DNA of 51,634 nucleotides from an uncultured Flavobacteriales bacterium (GCA_937974555.1 CALJKR010000078.1:1-51634); one strand, 5' to 3'; counted from the stretch's first letter, positions 30,556 through 40,340 are shown. Program-made: numbers and translations. Notes: generated by a model not told the origin, from the sequence alone.

Positions 30556-32912
30556 CGATGATTGACGAAAGCAAGGGGATACCGGTTACCCAAGACACAC
30601 CGGTAAATTACATCGAAGTGGTGAGATCAACGGTACGTGCCTATTGGCCGTTGTATTTGTCAGCCGCATTGGTCATGGCTTTGGTTTCCTTTCTTTTCTT
30701 GCGATATACCTCGCCTACCTTTCAAGTGACCGCCAAGATTTTGATCAAGGACGAAAAGAAAACCGGTGTAGGAGGAGGGGCCAGCAGCCTCATCAGTGAG
30801 TTGGATCTATTTGGTGGAAAGAAGATTGTGGAGAATGAATTGGAGATTTTAAAATCGCGACCCATTGTCGAAAAGGTGGTGAAGAATACCCATTGCAATG
30901 TGCACGTCGTGCGCAATGGACGTATTCGCGATGTACTTGAAAATCTGGACTTCCCGGTTCAGTTCATTCCATTGTTTCCTGACAGTACAGCCGACATCAA
31001 ACAGTTGTTGCATTTTGAATGGAAAGACAATACGTTCCTCGTGAATGGTCAAGCCCAGTCCTTTAAGAATGATACTTTGGTGTGGAAGGGCAGAAACAAA
31101 AGTGAGGCCTTTCAAATCGTCATCGATCGCAACCGAATGGGTGAATGCTTGGGCGAAGATTATTACATCACCACCTTACCGATTCAGAAGGAAGTAAAAA
31201 GCATATTGGAGGAGTTGACTTTGGCGACCACCAACAAAAACACCTCAGTGATTGCCTTGACGTTTGAAACGAAAAACAAACAACGTGGGCAAAAAATCTT
31301 GAACGATATCATTGATGCATACGCCAATGCTGCAATTGATGATAAGCGTCAAATTGCAGAATTTACTTTGGATTTTATTGAAGATCGATTGTCATTGGTT
31401 ACCTCGCAATTGGATTCCGTGGAGCGTGACATCGAGACCTTCAAGGAGACCAATAGTATTGTGGATTTAAGTCAGCAAGGGAAATTGTTTTTGGAATCGG
31501 TTCGTTCACAAGATGAAGAATTGAACAAGATTGCCATTCAATTGAGCGTCGTTCGTGACGTGGAGAATTACGTCAATGGCAAGTCCAACAGTCCTGGAAA
31601 TTTGCCGTCTTTGGTGGGTATAACGGATCCCATTCTCAATACCCTTCTTCCCAAATTGTATGATTTGGAATTTGCCTACAACAAACGCAAGAATGTGGTT
31701 GGAGACCGCGATGAGCAACTGGTGGTGATGGAAGAGGAAATGCGGAAGTTGCGCGCCAACATTCGGGAATCGGTATCCCAAACCAAACACAATTTGGAGA
31801 TCTCACAAGGGCAATTGAAAACCGATGTGCAATCCAAGCTTTCGACCTTAACCTCTTTGCCAGGCAAAGAGCGAATGCTGTTGGACATCAGTCGTCAGCA
31901 GGCCATTAAAAATTCAATCTATACTTTCTTGTTGGAAAAGCGCGAGGAGAGTGCCATATCCTTTGCGTCTACGGTTTCAGACGTCCGCGTAGTAGAACCT
32001 GCGGAAGGGGACATCGACCCCGTGCGACCCAATCGAATGTTGGTTGTCTTCGTTGCCTTGTTGTTGTCCATTTTAATTCCGAGCGTTTACATATACTACC
32101 GCGAGGTGTTAACGGGAAAAATCAAATTCAGGTCGGATATCGAAAGTCGCACCAAGTTGAGTGTCTTGGGCGAAGTATTGCAGGGTGAAGTGGCTTCGGA
32201 TTTTATTATCTCTTCTGACAACCGAAGTCCAGTTGCAGAGTCTTTGCGTTCTGTGCGAAGCAAGATGAGTTATTACTTGACGGGAGAAGGATGTCAAGTG
32301 GTCTTGTTGTCCTCGTGTTTGCCGGGCGAAGGAAAGTCTTTTATTACAACCAACCTCGGATTGAGTTTGGCTTTGATGGGAAAGAAGACCATCGTGATAG
32401 CCGCGGACATGCGCAAGCCACGTTTGCACAAAGCGTTTGGTGTACAAGGTTCGCAAGGGCTGTCACAAGTGCTCATTGGACAAATGAGCGTGGGAGAAAG
32501 TATCGTTTCGACCAACTTTCAGAATTTGTTCATTCTTCCTCCCGGTCCTATTCCCCCCAACCCCGCGGAATTGCTTTTAAATGGTCGTTTCAAAGAATTG
32601 ATTGCCGAACTCAGAACCCAATATGATTACGTATTGATTGACACCCCGCCTTTGGGGTTGATTTCCGATGCAGAGATCATGGCGGATCAAGCCGACTTGA
32701 GTTTGTTTGTGGTACGACATGATCACAGCTTGAAGGAGGCGGTAGGAAAAATATTGGGTCCTATCAATGCGGAATCCAAGTTCTGGCCATCGGCCATTGT
32801 ATTCAATGGCTTAAAAGGAAGAGGCATGAGTCGCTACGGTGGAGGTGGTTATGGTTACGGGGGTGGCTACGGTTTAGGCTACGGCTATTCTTACGGAGAC
32901 GATAACGCATAG
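30552..32912 (+). CDS. Polysaccharide co-polymerase / BY-kinase (Wzc-like)
   Basis: A 786-residue inner-membrane protein. The N-terminal Wzz domain includes a membrane helix (about 35-55), followed by a coiled-coil periplasmic part (about 270-450) and a second membrane helix (about 498-518). The C-terminal BY-kinase shows Walker A SSCLPGEGKSFITTN, Walker A' IAADMRKPRLH and Walker B DYVLIDTPPLG. The tail has seven tyrosines in a Gly-rich stretch, the site of autophosphorylation that controls chain length. In the adjacent operon it should work with the Wza-like lipoprotein and the Wzx/Wzy proteins downstream. Confidence 0.93.
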   Translation: MTMIDESKGIPVTQDTPVNYIEVVRSTVRAYWPLYLSAALVMALVSFLFLRYTSPTFQVTAKILIKDEKKTGVGGGASSLISELDLFGGKKIVENELEILKSRPIVEKVVKNTHCNVHVVRNGRIRDVLENLDFPVQFIPLFPDSTADIKQLLHFEWKDNTFLVNGQAQSFKNDTLVWKGRNKSEAFQIVIDRNRMGECLGEDYYITTLPIQKEVKSILEELTLATTNKNTSVIALTFETKNKQRGQKILNDIIDAYANAAIDDKRQIAEFTLDFIEDRLSLVTSQLDSVERDIETFKETNSIVDLSQQGKLFLESVRSQDEELNKIAIQLSVVRDVENYVNGKSNSPGNLPSLVGITDPILNTLLPKLYDLEFAYNKRKNVVGDRDEQLVVMEEEMRKLRANIRESVSQTKHNLEISQGQLKTDVQSKLSTLTSLPGKERMLLDISRQQAIKNSIYTFLLEKREESAISFASTVSDVRVVEPAEGDIDPVRPNRMLVVFVALLLSILIPSVYIYYREVLTGKIKFRSDIESRTKLSVLGEVLQGEVASDFIISSDNRSPVAESLRSVRSKMSYYLTGEGCQVVLLSSCLPGEGKSFITTNLGLSLALMGKKTIVIAADMRKPRLHKAFGVQGSQGLSQVLIGQMSVGESIVSTNFQNLFILPPGPIPPNPAELLLNGRFKELIAELRTQYDYVLIDTPPLGLISDAEIMADQADLSLFVVRHDHSLKEAVGKILGPINAESKFWPSAIVFNGLKGRGMSRYGGGGYGYGGGYGLGYGYSYGDDNA

Positions 32913-32917
32913 CATAC

Positions 32918-34237
32918 ATGATGCAGGATCGCAATATTCTATGGCACACGGTCTTGTCTTTTGTATTTCGTGGTGGCGGGATATTGGCCAACCTGATGAT
33001 GGTGCCTTTGGCACTGAACATGTTGGATAGCACGCGGTATGGCATTTGGTTGTCCATTGGTGCGGTGATGACTTGGTTTAATTTTCTGGATGTGGGTTTG
33101 GGCAATGGCCTCCGCAATCAAGTAGCATCGGCCATAGCGCAGAACGACACTTCAAAAATTAAAGGTCTTTTTTCCACTGCCTTCTGGAGTATTTCTGCTT
33201 TGGTTGTTGTTTTAGAAATCCTCATTCTCTTTTCATTTCCCCTCGTTCCATGGCAGGTTGTTTTCAATACCAACTTGGTTTCTTCAAGCGAATTGTCCGC
33301 AGTGATGGTATACGTAACCAGTGGTTTTTTATTGGGCATTGTCCTTAAGTTGACGATGTCGATGTACTTGGCTCATCAATTTCACTCCATTCAAGCCATG
33401 GTAAATGGATTGATTCAAGTGGGTAGTTACGCGGCCGTGTATGCCTTGGTTTTGAATCACGAGCATTCTCTATTGGTTTACGCCCAGGCCTTATCGTTGG
33501 TGCCAGTGGTGGTCTTGTTGGGCATTTCCATTTGGGCTTTTGCTTCGCGATTTAAAATTTATTGGCCCAGGTTTTCTGCATTTTCTAAGGGTTATGTGCG
33601 TGAGACCTTGGGTCTGGGGATGGGTTTTGTGGTGGTGCAGTTGATGTGGATGCTCATTACCACAACGGATGGTTATTGCATCGCTTATTGGTTTTCGCCC
33701 GCTGAGGTGGTGCCATTTTCTGTTTCCTTTAAATATTTTGGAGTCATCAACATCGGATTTGTTTTGGTGATGACACCGTATTGGTCAGCCTTTACCAAGG
33801 CCCATGCGGAAGGCGATGCGGACTGGATGAAAAAGGCCCAGCAACGAATTCAAAAAATGGTGTTGGGGTTTTCATTATTGGGTGTGGTTTTGCTCATCAT
33901 CGCACCTTGGATGATTGAACGGTGGATGTCGGGACAAGTGGAAATTGGATGGAGACTGCACGTCGCGATGCTTGTATTTTCGCTGCTGTACATGTACTTG
34001 GGTTCCAAGAATTACATTCTAAACGGGCTAGGTAAACTTAAAATGCAGATGCGTGTTTTGGGGGTAACGGCCATTCTACATTTATTACTTGCTTATTATT
34101 TGGGTGTGGTCTTGAAATGGGGAATAGAAGGAGTCGTGTGGGGTACCAATGTCAGTATTGCCATCAATGTTTTGGTGAGTGGAAGGCAGTTGGATTTAAT
34201 CAATCGAAAAAAAGCACAGGGCATCTGGAACGCTTAA
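32918..34237 (+). CDS. Polysaccharide flippase (Wzx-like, MATE superfamily)
   Basis: A 439-residue membrane protein with about twelve predicted helices and a polar N-terminus (MMQDRNILWHTVLSFVFRGG), typical of polysaccharide transporters of the PST family. It should flip undecaprenyl-linked repeat units across the inner membrane. It follows the Wzc-like gene by five bases. Lack of conserved sequence motifs makes the assignment rest on topology and position in the cluster. Confidence 0.85.
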   Translation: MMQDRNILWHTVLSFVFRGGGILANLMMVPLALNMLDSTRYGIWLSIGAVMTWFNFLDVGLGNGLRNQVASAIAQNDTSKIKGLFSTAFWSISALVVVLEILILFSFPLVPWQVVFNTNLVSSSELSAVMVYVTSGFLLGIVLKLTMSMYLAHQFHSIQAMVNGLIQVGSYAAVYALVLNHEHSLLVYAQALSLVPVVVLLGISIWAFASRFKIYWPRFSAFSKGYVRETLGLGMGFVVVQLMWMLITTTDGYCIAYWFSPAEVVPFSVSFKYFGVINIGFVLVMTPYWSAFTKAHAEGDADWMKKAQQRIQKMVLGFSLLGVVLLIIAPWMIERWMSGQVEIGWRLHVAMLVFSLLYMYLGSKNYILNGLGKLKMQMRVLGVTAILHLLLAYYLGVVLKWGIEGVVWGTNVSIAINVLVSGRQLDLINRKKAQGIWNA

Positions 34238-34239
34238 TC

Positions 34240-35418
34240 ATGATCAAAGGAACTGACATATTTCGTTTGGGTTTGATGGTGGTCTTGCTCGCATTTGTAT
34301 TGAGCTACAACTTCCATCAATTGTGGTTGGTCTACGATCTCTTTTTGATGGTGCTTTTGGTGAAGCTATTTTTTGAAGGGGTATTCTCCAAAGTAAAAAA
34401 CATCCGCCTATTGCTTCTGGGGTTGTTGGGAATGATTGTCGTGTCGGTTGTGGGCATTGGTCGCAATCACTTGATTGGATGGTTGAGTTTTTGGGACACC
34501 TTTAAACATCTGATTTTGATCATCGCTGTAGATTACTATGTTGTAGTTCGGGATCGCGAAGTGCAGCAGAAATTGATTTCGCAACTCATGGCCATTTCCA
34601 GTGTGTTGTTCGCCTTGCAATTTGTATTTGTGTTTATCCAACATTTGCAGGGTCGACATGTCGATGATGTTGCAGGAACTTTTGGTGATGGTTCTTCTCA
34701 CTCCATCGCTTATTTTTCTTTGTTTCTCATGGTTTATGCGATGGCCAGCAGATGGGCGATTTGGAAGATAGCGGCTTTGGCTGTTTTGTGCAGTGTCATG
34801 AATTATTGGTCAGAGAACATTGGATTCTTCTTGATCTTGCTGTTGATCATTTATTACTACACCTCCGTTTACCGTCAGGTGCGCGTGGTGATGTGGGCTG
34901 CAGCGTTATTGACAATTTTTTTCTTTGTGTTTGGTGGTCAGATGGGAGATGAGTTTGATGAATATCAACGACGGATTCAAGGATTTTTCTCGTACAATAC
35001 TTTTGTTTTGTCCGATGATTTGAGCAGTGACCGTTCAACGCTCACGGCTTATGCTTTTTATGAAGGTGGGGTTTGGGGCAAGGGAGCGGGATATTTTTCT
35101 GAGATCTATTCCCAGGCCGGTTTTGGGGTCAGTAAATTGTACAACAATCAGATCAATATTTCAGAGGTTTCCCACTTGATAGCAGAATATGGCGTGGTTG
35201 GCGCAGTCGCCGGTTTTTTCATTTATATCCTTATTTTTGTTGATGTGAGTAAGATTTGGAAAAGGTCGGAGTGGATAGTCGCAGGGTTTCTACTATTGAC
35301 TTTTTTGTACAATCGTATTCTTATGGATGAGCGAATTATATTTTTCACAGCACTTTCTGTGATGTTGATTCGCATCGACCAAAGAAAATATTTTGAGCAA
35401 AAGAAAACTGTGGAGTAG
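34240..35418 (+). CDS. O-antigen polymerase/ligase-like membrane protein (Wzy-like)
   Basis: A 392-residue protein with about ten to twelve membrane helices and a large periplasmic loop near residues 235-320 (DEFDEYQRRIQGFFSYN, GAGYFSEIYSQ), the layout of Wzy polymerases and WaaL ligases. The frame is open upstream to 34117, within the Wzx gene; the ATG at 34240 immediately after the Wzx stop starts the first helix and is preferred. In this cluster, polymerisation of the exported repeat unit is the most likely role. Confidence 0.75.
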   Translation: MIKGTDIFRLGLMVVLLAFVLSYNFHQLWLVYDLFLMVLLVKLFFEGVFSKVKNIRLLLLGLLGMIVVSVVGIGRNHLIGWLSFWDTFKHLILIIAVDYYVVVRDREVQQKLISQLMAISSVLFALQFVFVFIQHLQGRHVDDVAGTFGDGSSHSIAYFSLFLMVYAMASRWAIWKIAALAVLCSVMNYWSENIGFFLILLLIIYYYTSVYRQVRVVMWAAALLTIFFFVFGGQMGDEFDEYQRRIQGFFSYNTFVLSDDLSSDRSTLTAYAFYEGGVWGKGAGYFSEIYSQAGFGVSKLYNNQINISEVSHLIAEYGVVGAVAGFFIYILIFVDVSKIWKRSEWIVAGFLLLTFLYNRILMDERIIFFTALSVMLIRIDQRKYFEQKKTVE

Positions 35419-35421
35419 AAC

Positions 35422-36333
35422 ATGCAATTGGCGCCCATCATCATATTTACTTACCGAAGAGTAACGACCCTGCAAATGTTGGTTCGTTCATTGCTAAAAA
35501 ATCCAGAAGCATCATCATCGGAAGTGTATTTTTTTTGTGATGGGAGCAAAGGAGATGAGGATGCAGCGGATGTACATGATGTTCAAGAATTTGTGAAGCA
35601 AGTATCTGGATTTAGGCAGATTCACATTCAATTTTCTGAAAGCAACAAAGGCTTGGCTCGTTCTGTAATCAAGGGTGTTTCTGAAGTATTGAAGAAGCAT
35701 GAAAATGCCATTGTGATTGAAGATGACTTGGAGGTATCGGCGAATTTTTTGTCCTTTATGAATCAATCTTTGGATCGATACAAAAACAGCCATGCTGTAT
35801 ATTCCATTTCAGGTTATTGTTTTGATTTAAAGGTCAAAGTAAAAGAAGATGTGGATGCGTATTTCTTGAATCGCGGATGGTCTTGGACATGGGCTACTTG
35901 GCGCGACCGATGGGAGACGGTGGATTGGGAGGTGAAGGACTATGCCGCATTTTCAGGAAACAAGTCCCAGCGCAAAGCTTTTTCCGAATTGGGTTCGGAT
36001 GTTAATTTGATGCTGGATCGTCAGATGAATGGTCAAATAGATAGTTGGGCCATCCGCTGGGTGTATCAGCAGTTTAAAGTTCAAGGATTGACCTTGTATC
36101 CCAAAGTGAGCAAGGTGTACAATCATGGATTTGACGAAGTAGCAACGCACAATGTAGGGTCCAATCGACGTTACATTACTTTTATAGATAAGTCGACTAG
36201 ACGACACTTTGAATGGCCCAAAGAAGTTGTGGTCACTGATGAATACCAGCGCGCATTTAAACGCAAGATGTCCATAGCCCAGCGTATTGTTTCTCGTTTA
36301 GAGAGCCTGTGGGTTCAATTGAAAAGAAAGTAG
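35422..36333 (+). CDS. Glycosyltransferase of the GT-A fold
   Basis: A 303-residue cytosolic glycosyltransferase. The N-terminal half is the GT-A nucleotide-sugar domain: PIIIFTYRRVTTLQMLVRSL, with the metal-binding acidic motif VIEDDLEV (about 98-103). The C-terminal half contains a Trp-rich acceptor region (NRGWSWTWATWRDRWETVDWE), often seen in this family in Bacteroidota capsule loci. It should add one sugar to the lipid-linked repeat unit; donor and linkage are unknown. It is three bases downstream of the Wzy-like gene. Confidence 0.85.
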   Translation: MQLAPIIIFTYRRVTTLQMLVRSLLKNPEASSSEVYFFCDGSKGDEDAADVHDVQEFVKQVSGFRQIHIQFSESNKGLARSVIKGVSEVLKKHENAIVIEDDLEVSANFLSFMNQSLDRYKNSHAVYSISGYCFDLKVKVKEDVDAYFLNRGWSWTWATWRDRWETVDWEVKDYAAFSGNKSQRKAFSELGSDVNLMLDRQMNGQIDSWAIRWVYQQFKVQGLTLYPKVSKVYNHGFDEVATHNVGSNRRYITFIDKSTRRHFEWPKEVVVTDEYQRAFKRKMSIAQRIVSRLESLWVQLKRK

Positions 36334-37097
36334 AAGTGAACCAGTCAAATTGGAAAATAACCGATCAGATATTTGGCGGGACTTGGGCTGAGGCTTTGGC
36401 GCTTTGGAAGGAATGGGCAAAATCTTCGGGTTCAAAGGTGGTGTGTTTTGCCAATGTGCACATGAGTATTGAGAGCAAACGTCGACCAAATTTTAATCGG
36501 GTCATGCAATCAGCAGACATGATTTGTGCCGATGGGCAACCCTTGGTTTGGCTCACCCAACGATTAAGGAAGGAGCCCGTTCAACGCATTGCGGGAATGG
36601 ATGCATTGCCCATGTTGTTGCAAGAAGCCGAGCAAGAAGGCATTCGTTGTTATTTTTATGGGGGTTCGTCGGAAATGCTTGCTCAGTTGTCCGATTGGAT
36701 GGAGGTTCATCATCCTCAATTGTCATATCATTTTTATTCCCCTCCTTTTGGACCGCTGGAAGCATTGGATTTTGATGCAGAAGCCAATCGGGTGAACCAA
36801 GTAGGAGCACAATGGATTTTTGTGGTCTTGGGTTGTCCCAAACAGGAAGAGTGGATGCACCAAATGCAGGGGAAAGTTCAAGGCGTGATGTTTGGTGTGG
36901 GTGGAGCATTGCCTGTTCTATTGGGAATGCAAAGTCGTGCGCCAAAATGGATGCAGCGCAATGGTTTGGAATGGCTCTACCGTTTGATTCAAGAACCACG
37001 AAGAATGTGGAAGCGTTATTTGGTGACCAATGTGGTTTTTATCGCTTGGGTTTTCCGCTTACTTTTGATAGAAAGAAAGAACAATGTTCAAGGTTAA
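36309..37097 (+). CDS. WecG/TagA/CpsF-family glycosyltransferase
   Basis: A 262-residue protein of the GT26 family, with landmarks KVVCFANVHMSIE, ADMICADGQPLVWL, CYFYGGSSEML, VVLGCPKQEEWM and GVGGALPVLLGMQSRAPKWM. The family transfers N-acetylmannosaminuronate, N-acetylmannosamine or related sugars to lipid-linked acceptors. There is no usable ATG near the N-terminus: a GTG at 36309 overlaps the previous gene by 25 bases and another GTG at 36336 lies just after its stop, and either could be the start. The C-terminal hydrophobic helix (TNVVFIAWVFRLLLI) may aid membrane association. Confidence 0.9.
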   Translation: MGSIEKKVEVNQSNWKITDQIFGGTWAEALALWKEWAKSSGSKVVCFANVHMSIESKRRPNFNRVMQSADMICADGQPLVWLTQRLRKEPVQRIAGMDALPMLLQEAEQEGIRCYFYGGSSEMLAQLSDWMEVHHPQLSYHFYSPPFGPLEALDFDAEANRVNQVGAQWIFVVLGCPKQEEWMHQMQGKVQGVMFGVGGALPVLLGMQSRAPKWMQRNGLEWLYRLIQEPRRMWKRYLVTNVVFIAWVFRLLLIERKNNVQG

Positions 37098-37638
37098 ACA
37101 AATGCTGGGTTTGCTGCGCGATGTGTATCTCCGAAAATGGAAGTATCGCCACTACTGCATTGGATCTGGATTTCATTTGGGTGCAAGGGTTAGAATCTGG
37201 GCCAAGAACAAAGTGGTGATCGGACAACGATTCTACATGGGTAGAGATTCTCAAATCGAATGCGATGTCATTATCGGCGATGACGTTATTTGCGGCAATC
37301 ACGTCGCCTTTGTTGGGAAATATGACCACCATTTTCAAACCATGGGAAAAACCATTGCAGAGAGTGCTGCGATTCGCGACAAGGATTATCATTGGAAAGG
37401 ATTGAACCTAATTACAGTGGTGGGTGACGACGTTTGGATTGGATATGGTTCCATTATTATACAAGGAGTACAAATAGGAGAAGGAGCCATTGTGGCCGCA
37501 GGTTCAGTGGTTACAAAGGATGTAGTGCCTTATGCGATCGTGGCCGGAAATCCCGCTATCCAAAAGGGATGGCGATTTGATTCTTCGGCAGAAATTGAAC
37601 AACACAAATTGGCAAAGGCGGCATCGCGAAAAAAATAA
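37084..37638 (+). CDS. Hexapeptide-repeat acyltransferase
   Basis: A 184-residue left-handed beta-helix protein. The hexapeptide pattern is visible as IGDDVICGNHVAFVGK and VVGDDVWIGYGSIII, then IGEGAIVAAGSVVTKDV and YAIVAGNPA, typical of the LbetaH O-acetyltransferases such as NodL/Maa. The likely acceptor-site His is in KYDHHFQ. It probably acetylates a sugar of the repeat unit using acetyl-CoA. The start overlaps the GT26 gene by 14 bases. Confidence 0.85.
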   Translation: MFKVKQMLGLLRDVYLRKWKYRHYCIGSGFHLGARVRIWAKNKVVIGQRFYMGRDSQIECDVIIGDDVICGNHVAFVGKYDHHFQTMGKTIAESAAIRDKDYHWKGLNLITVVGDDVWIGYGSIIIQGVQIGEGAIVAAGSVVTKDVVPYAIVAGNPAIQKGWRFDSSAEIEQHKLAKAASRKK

Positions 37639-37673
37639 TCCATCCGTTTTTATTCGCATCTTTGCTCTGAGAG

Positions 37674-39086
37674 ATGAGCAGCAAGTTTGGATATTCTAAA
37701 TACTTACCTTTAATCAGCGGTGCATTGGACATTGCGGTGATTAATGTGGCGTTTTTCTTGGCCCACGTCTTTCGTTTTCGATTAACCGCTTGGTGGCCCA
37801 ATGATCACGAAACCGAATTTTGGTTCTTGGCCAATGTCTTGTATTTGATTATCGCCTATTATCACCGGGCGTATGAATTCATTAGGGTGGATGCTTATGA
37901 GCAAGTGGTGCGCAAGTTCACGACTTATTTTTTCATATACGCCGCCACGATTTACCTCTTTTTGTTTTCATTGAATTTGGACGAGATTGCCCGTTTGTGG
38001 GTGTTGTATTATATCCTAACGGCCTACGTGCTTTTGCTGTTAACGCGATGGGGTTCCCTAAAATTCTTTAGTTGGTATCGCGCACAAGGGCGCAATTATC
38101 GCCGAATTGTAATCGTCGGAACGGATACAGTGGCGATGCAGTTATTTGAGTTCATGAACAGTGACGTGACTTTGGGTTACCGCATTTTGGGATTTTTTGA
38201 TTTTGATGGACAAGGCAAAGATCTCGTGGCTTATCCGGATGTCCAGTATCTGGGAGATCGAAAAGCGATACTCTCCTTTTTACAACGAGAAAATGTGCAT
38301 GAGGTATTTTGGAAATTGACTTCAGAAGACGATGCCTACATCAAAGAGGTGATCAGTTATTGTGAGGACAATATGATTCGTCTACGCTTCATTCCTTACT
38401 TTGGTGCAGCGCTGACTGGGAGAAGGCCCACCTTGGATATGTACAACATGATTCCTGTAGCGACCTTACGACCAGAGCCTTTGCAAATGCCTTTCAATCG
38501 AATATTGAAGCGTGGATTTGATGTTGTCTTTTCTTTGATTACCCTTTTGATATTGGTGCCGGTGTTGTTTCCGATACTGGCATTGCTGATAAAGCTCTCA
38601 TCCCAAGGACCCGTATTTTTTAAGCAAGAGAGAACCGGAGAGCAAGGCAGTGCATTTTGGTGTTGGAAGTTTCGCACCATGCGAGTCAACGCTGAAGCGG
38701 ATACCAAACAAGCCACCTTGAATGATGATCGTATAACAGCTGTGGGCAAGTGGTTGAGAAAAACCAACCTCGATGAGCTTCCTCAATTTTTCAATGTACT
38801 GAAAGGGGATATGTCCGTGGTGGGACCGCGTCCGCACATGCTCAAGCATACGGAAGATTATCGACAACAAGTGTCCAAGTTTTTGGTTCGCCATTTTGCC
38901 AAGCCGGGTATTACGGGTTGGGCGCAGGTGAATGGATTCAGAGGAGAAACCCGATCGGTTTCCGATATGGAAAAAAGAGTGGAGGCGGATATCTGGTACG
39001 TCGAAAACTGGTCCATTCTTCTCGACGCACGAATCATACTCAAAACGATTTTGAATATGATTCGCGGTGAGAAAAACGCGTATTAA
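37674..39086 (+). CDS. Exopolysaccharide polyprenyl glycosylphosphotransferase (WcaJ-like)
   Basis: A 470-residue initiating phosphoglycosyltransferase. Four N-terminal helices (about 10-130), a CoA-binding-like domain (RIVIVGTDTVAMQLFEFM), and the C-terminal bacterial sugar transferase domain: KRGFDVVFSLITLLILVPV, FKQERTGEQGSAFWCWKFRT, then TNLDELPQFFNVLKGDMSVV and GPRPHM. It transfers the first sugar-1-phosphate to undecaprenyl phosphate and starts repeat-unit synthesis. Such enzymes are often glucose- or galactose-specific; which applies cannot be told. It is the last gene of the cluster and is followed by a convergent gene. Confidence 0.93.
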   Translation: MSSKFGYSKYLPLISGALDIAVINVAFFLAHVFRFRLTAWWPNDHETEFWFLANVLYLIIAYYHRAYEFIRVDAYEQVVRKFTTYFFIYAATIYLFLFSLNLDEIARLWVLYYILTAYVLLLLTRWGSLKFFSWYRAQGRNYRRIVIVGTDTVAMQLFEFMNSDVTLGYRILGFFDFDGQGKDLVAYPDVQYLGDRKAILSFLQRENVHEVFWKLTSEDDAYIKEVISYCEDNMIRLRFIPYFGAALTGRRPTLDMYNMIPVATLRPEPLQMPFNRILKRGFDVVFSLITLLILVPVLFPILALLIKLSSQGPVFFKQERTGEQGSAFWCWKFRTMRVNAEADTKQATLNDDRITAVGKWLRKTNLDELPQFFNVLKGDMSVVGPRPHMLKHTEDYRQQVSKFLVRHFAKPGITGWAQVNGFRGETRSVSDMEKRVEADIWYVENWSILLDARIILKTILNMIRGEKNAY

Positions 39087-39095
39087 AAATTTGAA

Positions 39096-40259
39096 TTAGT
39101 GCTGTACAATCACGCGCTGCACGGAAACTTTGCCTTGTGCGGTGATCTGCGCCAAATAAAGTCCATTGGCCAAATGGCTTACCTGGGTTTGAACGGTATT
39201 GCTCTGTAAAACAATTTCCCCCATCGCATTGTACAACGTCAAGTGACTGATCGGATTGGTCAATTGAATGACCTCATTCACTGGGTTGTTGATGATCCAA
39301 GAGGGTTTATCTGTCTCTTGGGTGTTTGCGCTGCCACATGCGGCTTGACATTCTTCCATCCAATCATAGAAATAACCGGCGTAATCCATGCCGTCACTGC
39401 CAATGGAACTACATCCAGACAGGAACACACAACCTTCAGCCGTTTGCGCGATACCCAAGGGCATGGCACATTCGCCAAAGGTTACACCCACAGGAATCGG
39501 GGTGCAGAAGGCATTACAAGGACCATTCGTCCATGAGGTAACGCCAAAATGATACTCGGCTTCACATGCATTCCAATAGGTCACCTCATCGCATCCACAA
39601 ACTGGAACATAATCCGCAACACAATCCACTGCCCAATTGATGAGACTGTCATTGTAACAGGGTAGTACGACAACAGTGTCTTGCATACATGCCGAAGCAC
39701 ACTCCCAAGTAGAACCGTAAAAATATCCGGCATAATCGAATCCATCGGATCCTATGGATCCACAGCCTGAAATAGAAACGCATCCGCTGTCTGTATTGGC
39801 AATGCCGATGTACATTTCGCAGAGACCAAATGTAACACCACTGGGAATGGTCATGCATTCAATTTGTGCAGTATCAACGGGACATTCTCCATCGGTCCAT
39901 GAGGTTACACCACCGAAATTGGTGGCCTCACAATCATTGCCGTAGGTATTGCCATCACATCCACAAACGGGCATCCAAACCGTGATGCAAGCGGCCTCGG
40001 GATTGATTAATGTGGGATCAATGCAATCGATTTGATTAGTATCAACCGGACATTCTCCATCGGTCCATGAGGTTACACCACCGAAATTGGTGGCTTCACA
40101 TTCATTTCCATAGGTGATTCCATCACAACCGCAAACAGGCATCCAAATCATGGGGCAAATGGCCGTGGGGTTGATCAATGCGGGGTCAATGCATTGCGAT
40201 TTCATTGTTCCGGAAATCAAGAGAAATCCGAATATTAAAAAGTGAATGGTTTTTTTCAT
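39096..40259 (-). CDS. Secreted Kazal-type inhibitor repeat protein with T9SS sorting domain
   Basis: A 387-residue exported protein. A signal peptide is followed by three Kazal-type domains of about 48 residues, each with CGCDGITYGNECEA-like cores (residues near 26-70, 76-120 and 205-250), suggesting serine-protease inhibition or carbohydrate-binding roles. Two repeats of another Cys-rich unit (GVTFGLCEMYIGIAN and GVTFGECAMPLGIAQ, each with SIGSDG(F/M)DYAGYFY) alternate with them. The C-terminus is a T9SS sorting domain (LTLYNAMGEIVLQ, ending VSVQRVIVQH). ATG 40259 begins the signal peptide, so the frame upstream to 40295 is not used. Confidence 0.88.
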   Translation of the reverse strand: MKKTIHFLIFGFLLISGTMKSQCIDPALINPTAICPMIWMPVCGCDGITYGNECEATNFGGVTSWTDGECPVDTNQIDCIDPTLINPEAACITVWMPVCGCDGNTYGNDCEATNFGGVTSWTDGECPVDTAQIECMTIPSGVTFGLCEMYIGIANTDSGCVSISGCGSIGSDGFDYAGYFYGSTWECASACMQDTVVVLPCYNDSLINWAVDCVADYVPVCGCDEVTYWNACEAEYHFGVTSWTNGPCNAFCTPIPVGVTFGECAMPLGIAQTAEGCVFLSGCSSIGSDGMDYAGYFYDWMEECQAACGSANTQETDKPSWIINNPVNEVIQLTNPISHLTLYNAMGEIVLQSNTVQTQVSHLANGLYLAQITAQGKVSVQRVIVQH

Positions 40260-40311
40260 AAAGGATGTATAGGTATTGGTTAGACGCTTCTCCATTTAAA
40301 AAGTTGCTCGG

Positions 40312-40340
40312 TAAAAATAAGGCCCCCAATTGGAGGCCTT
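40312..40340 (-). terminator. Intrinsic terminator of the acidic-protein gene
   Basis: On the minus strand AAGGCCTCCAATTGGGGGCCTT folds into a near-perfect stem (the pairing crosses AATT) and is followed by ATTTTT. It separates the acidic-protein gene from the Kazal gene. Confidence 0.7.
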
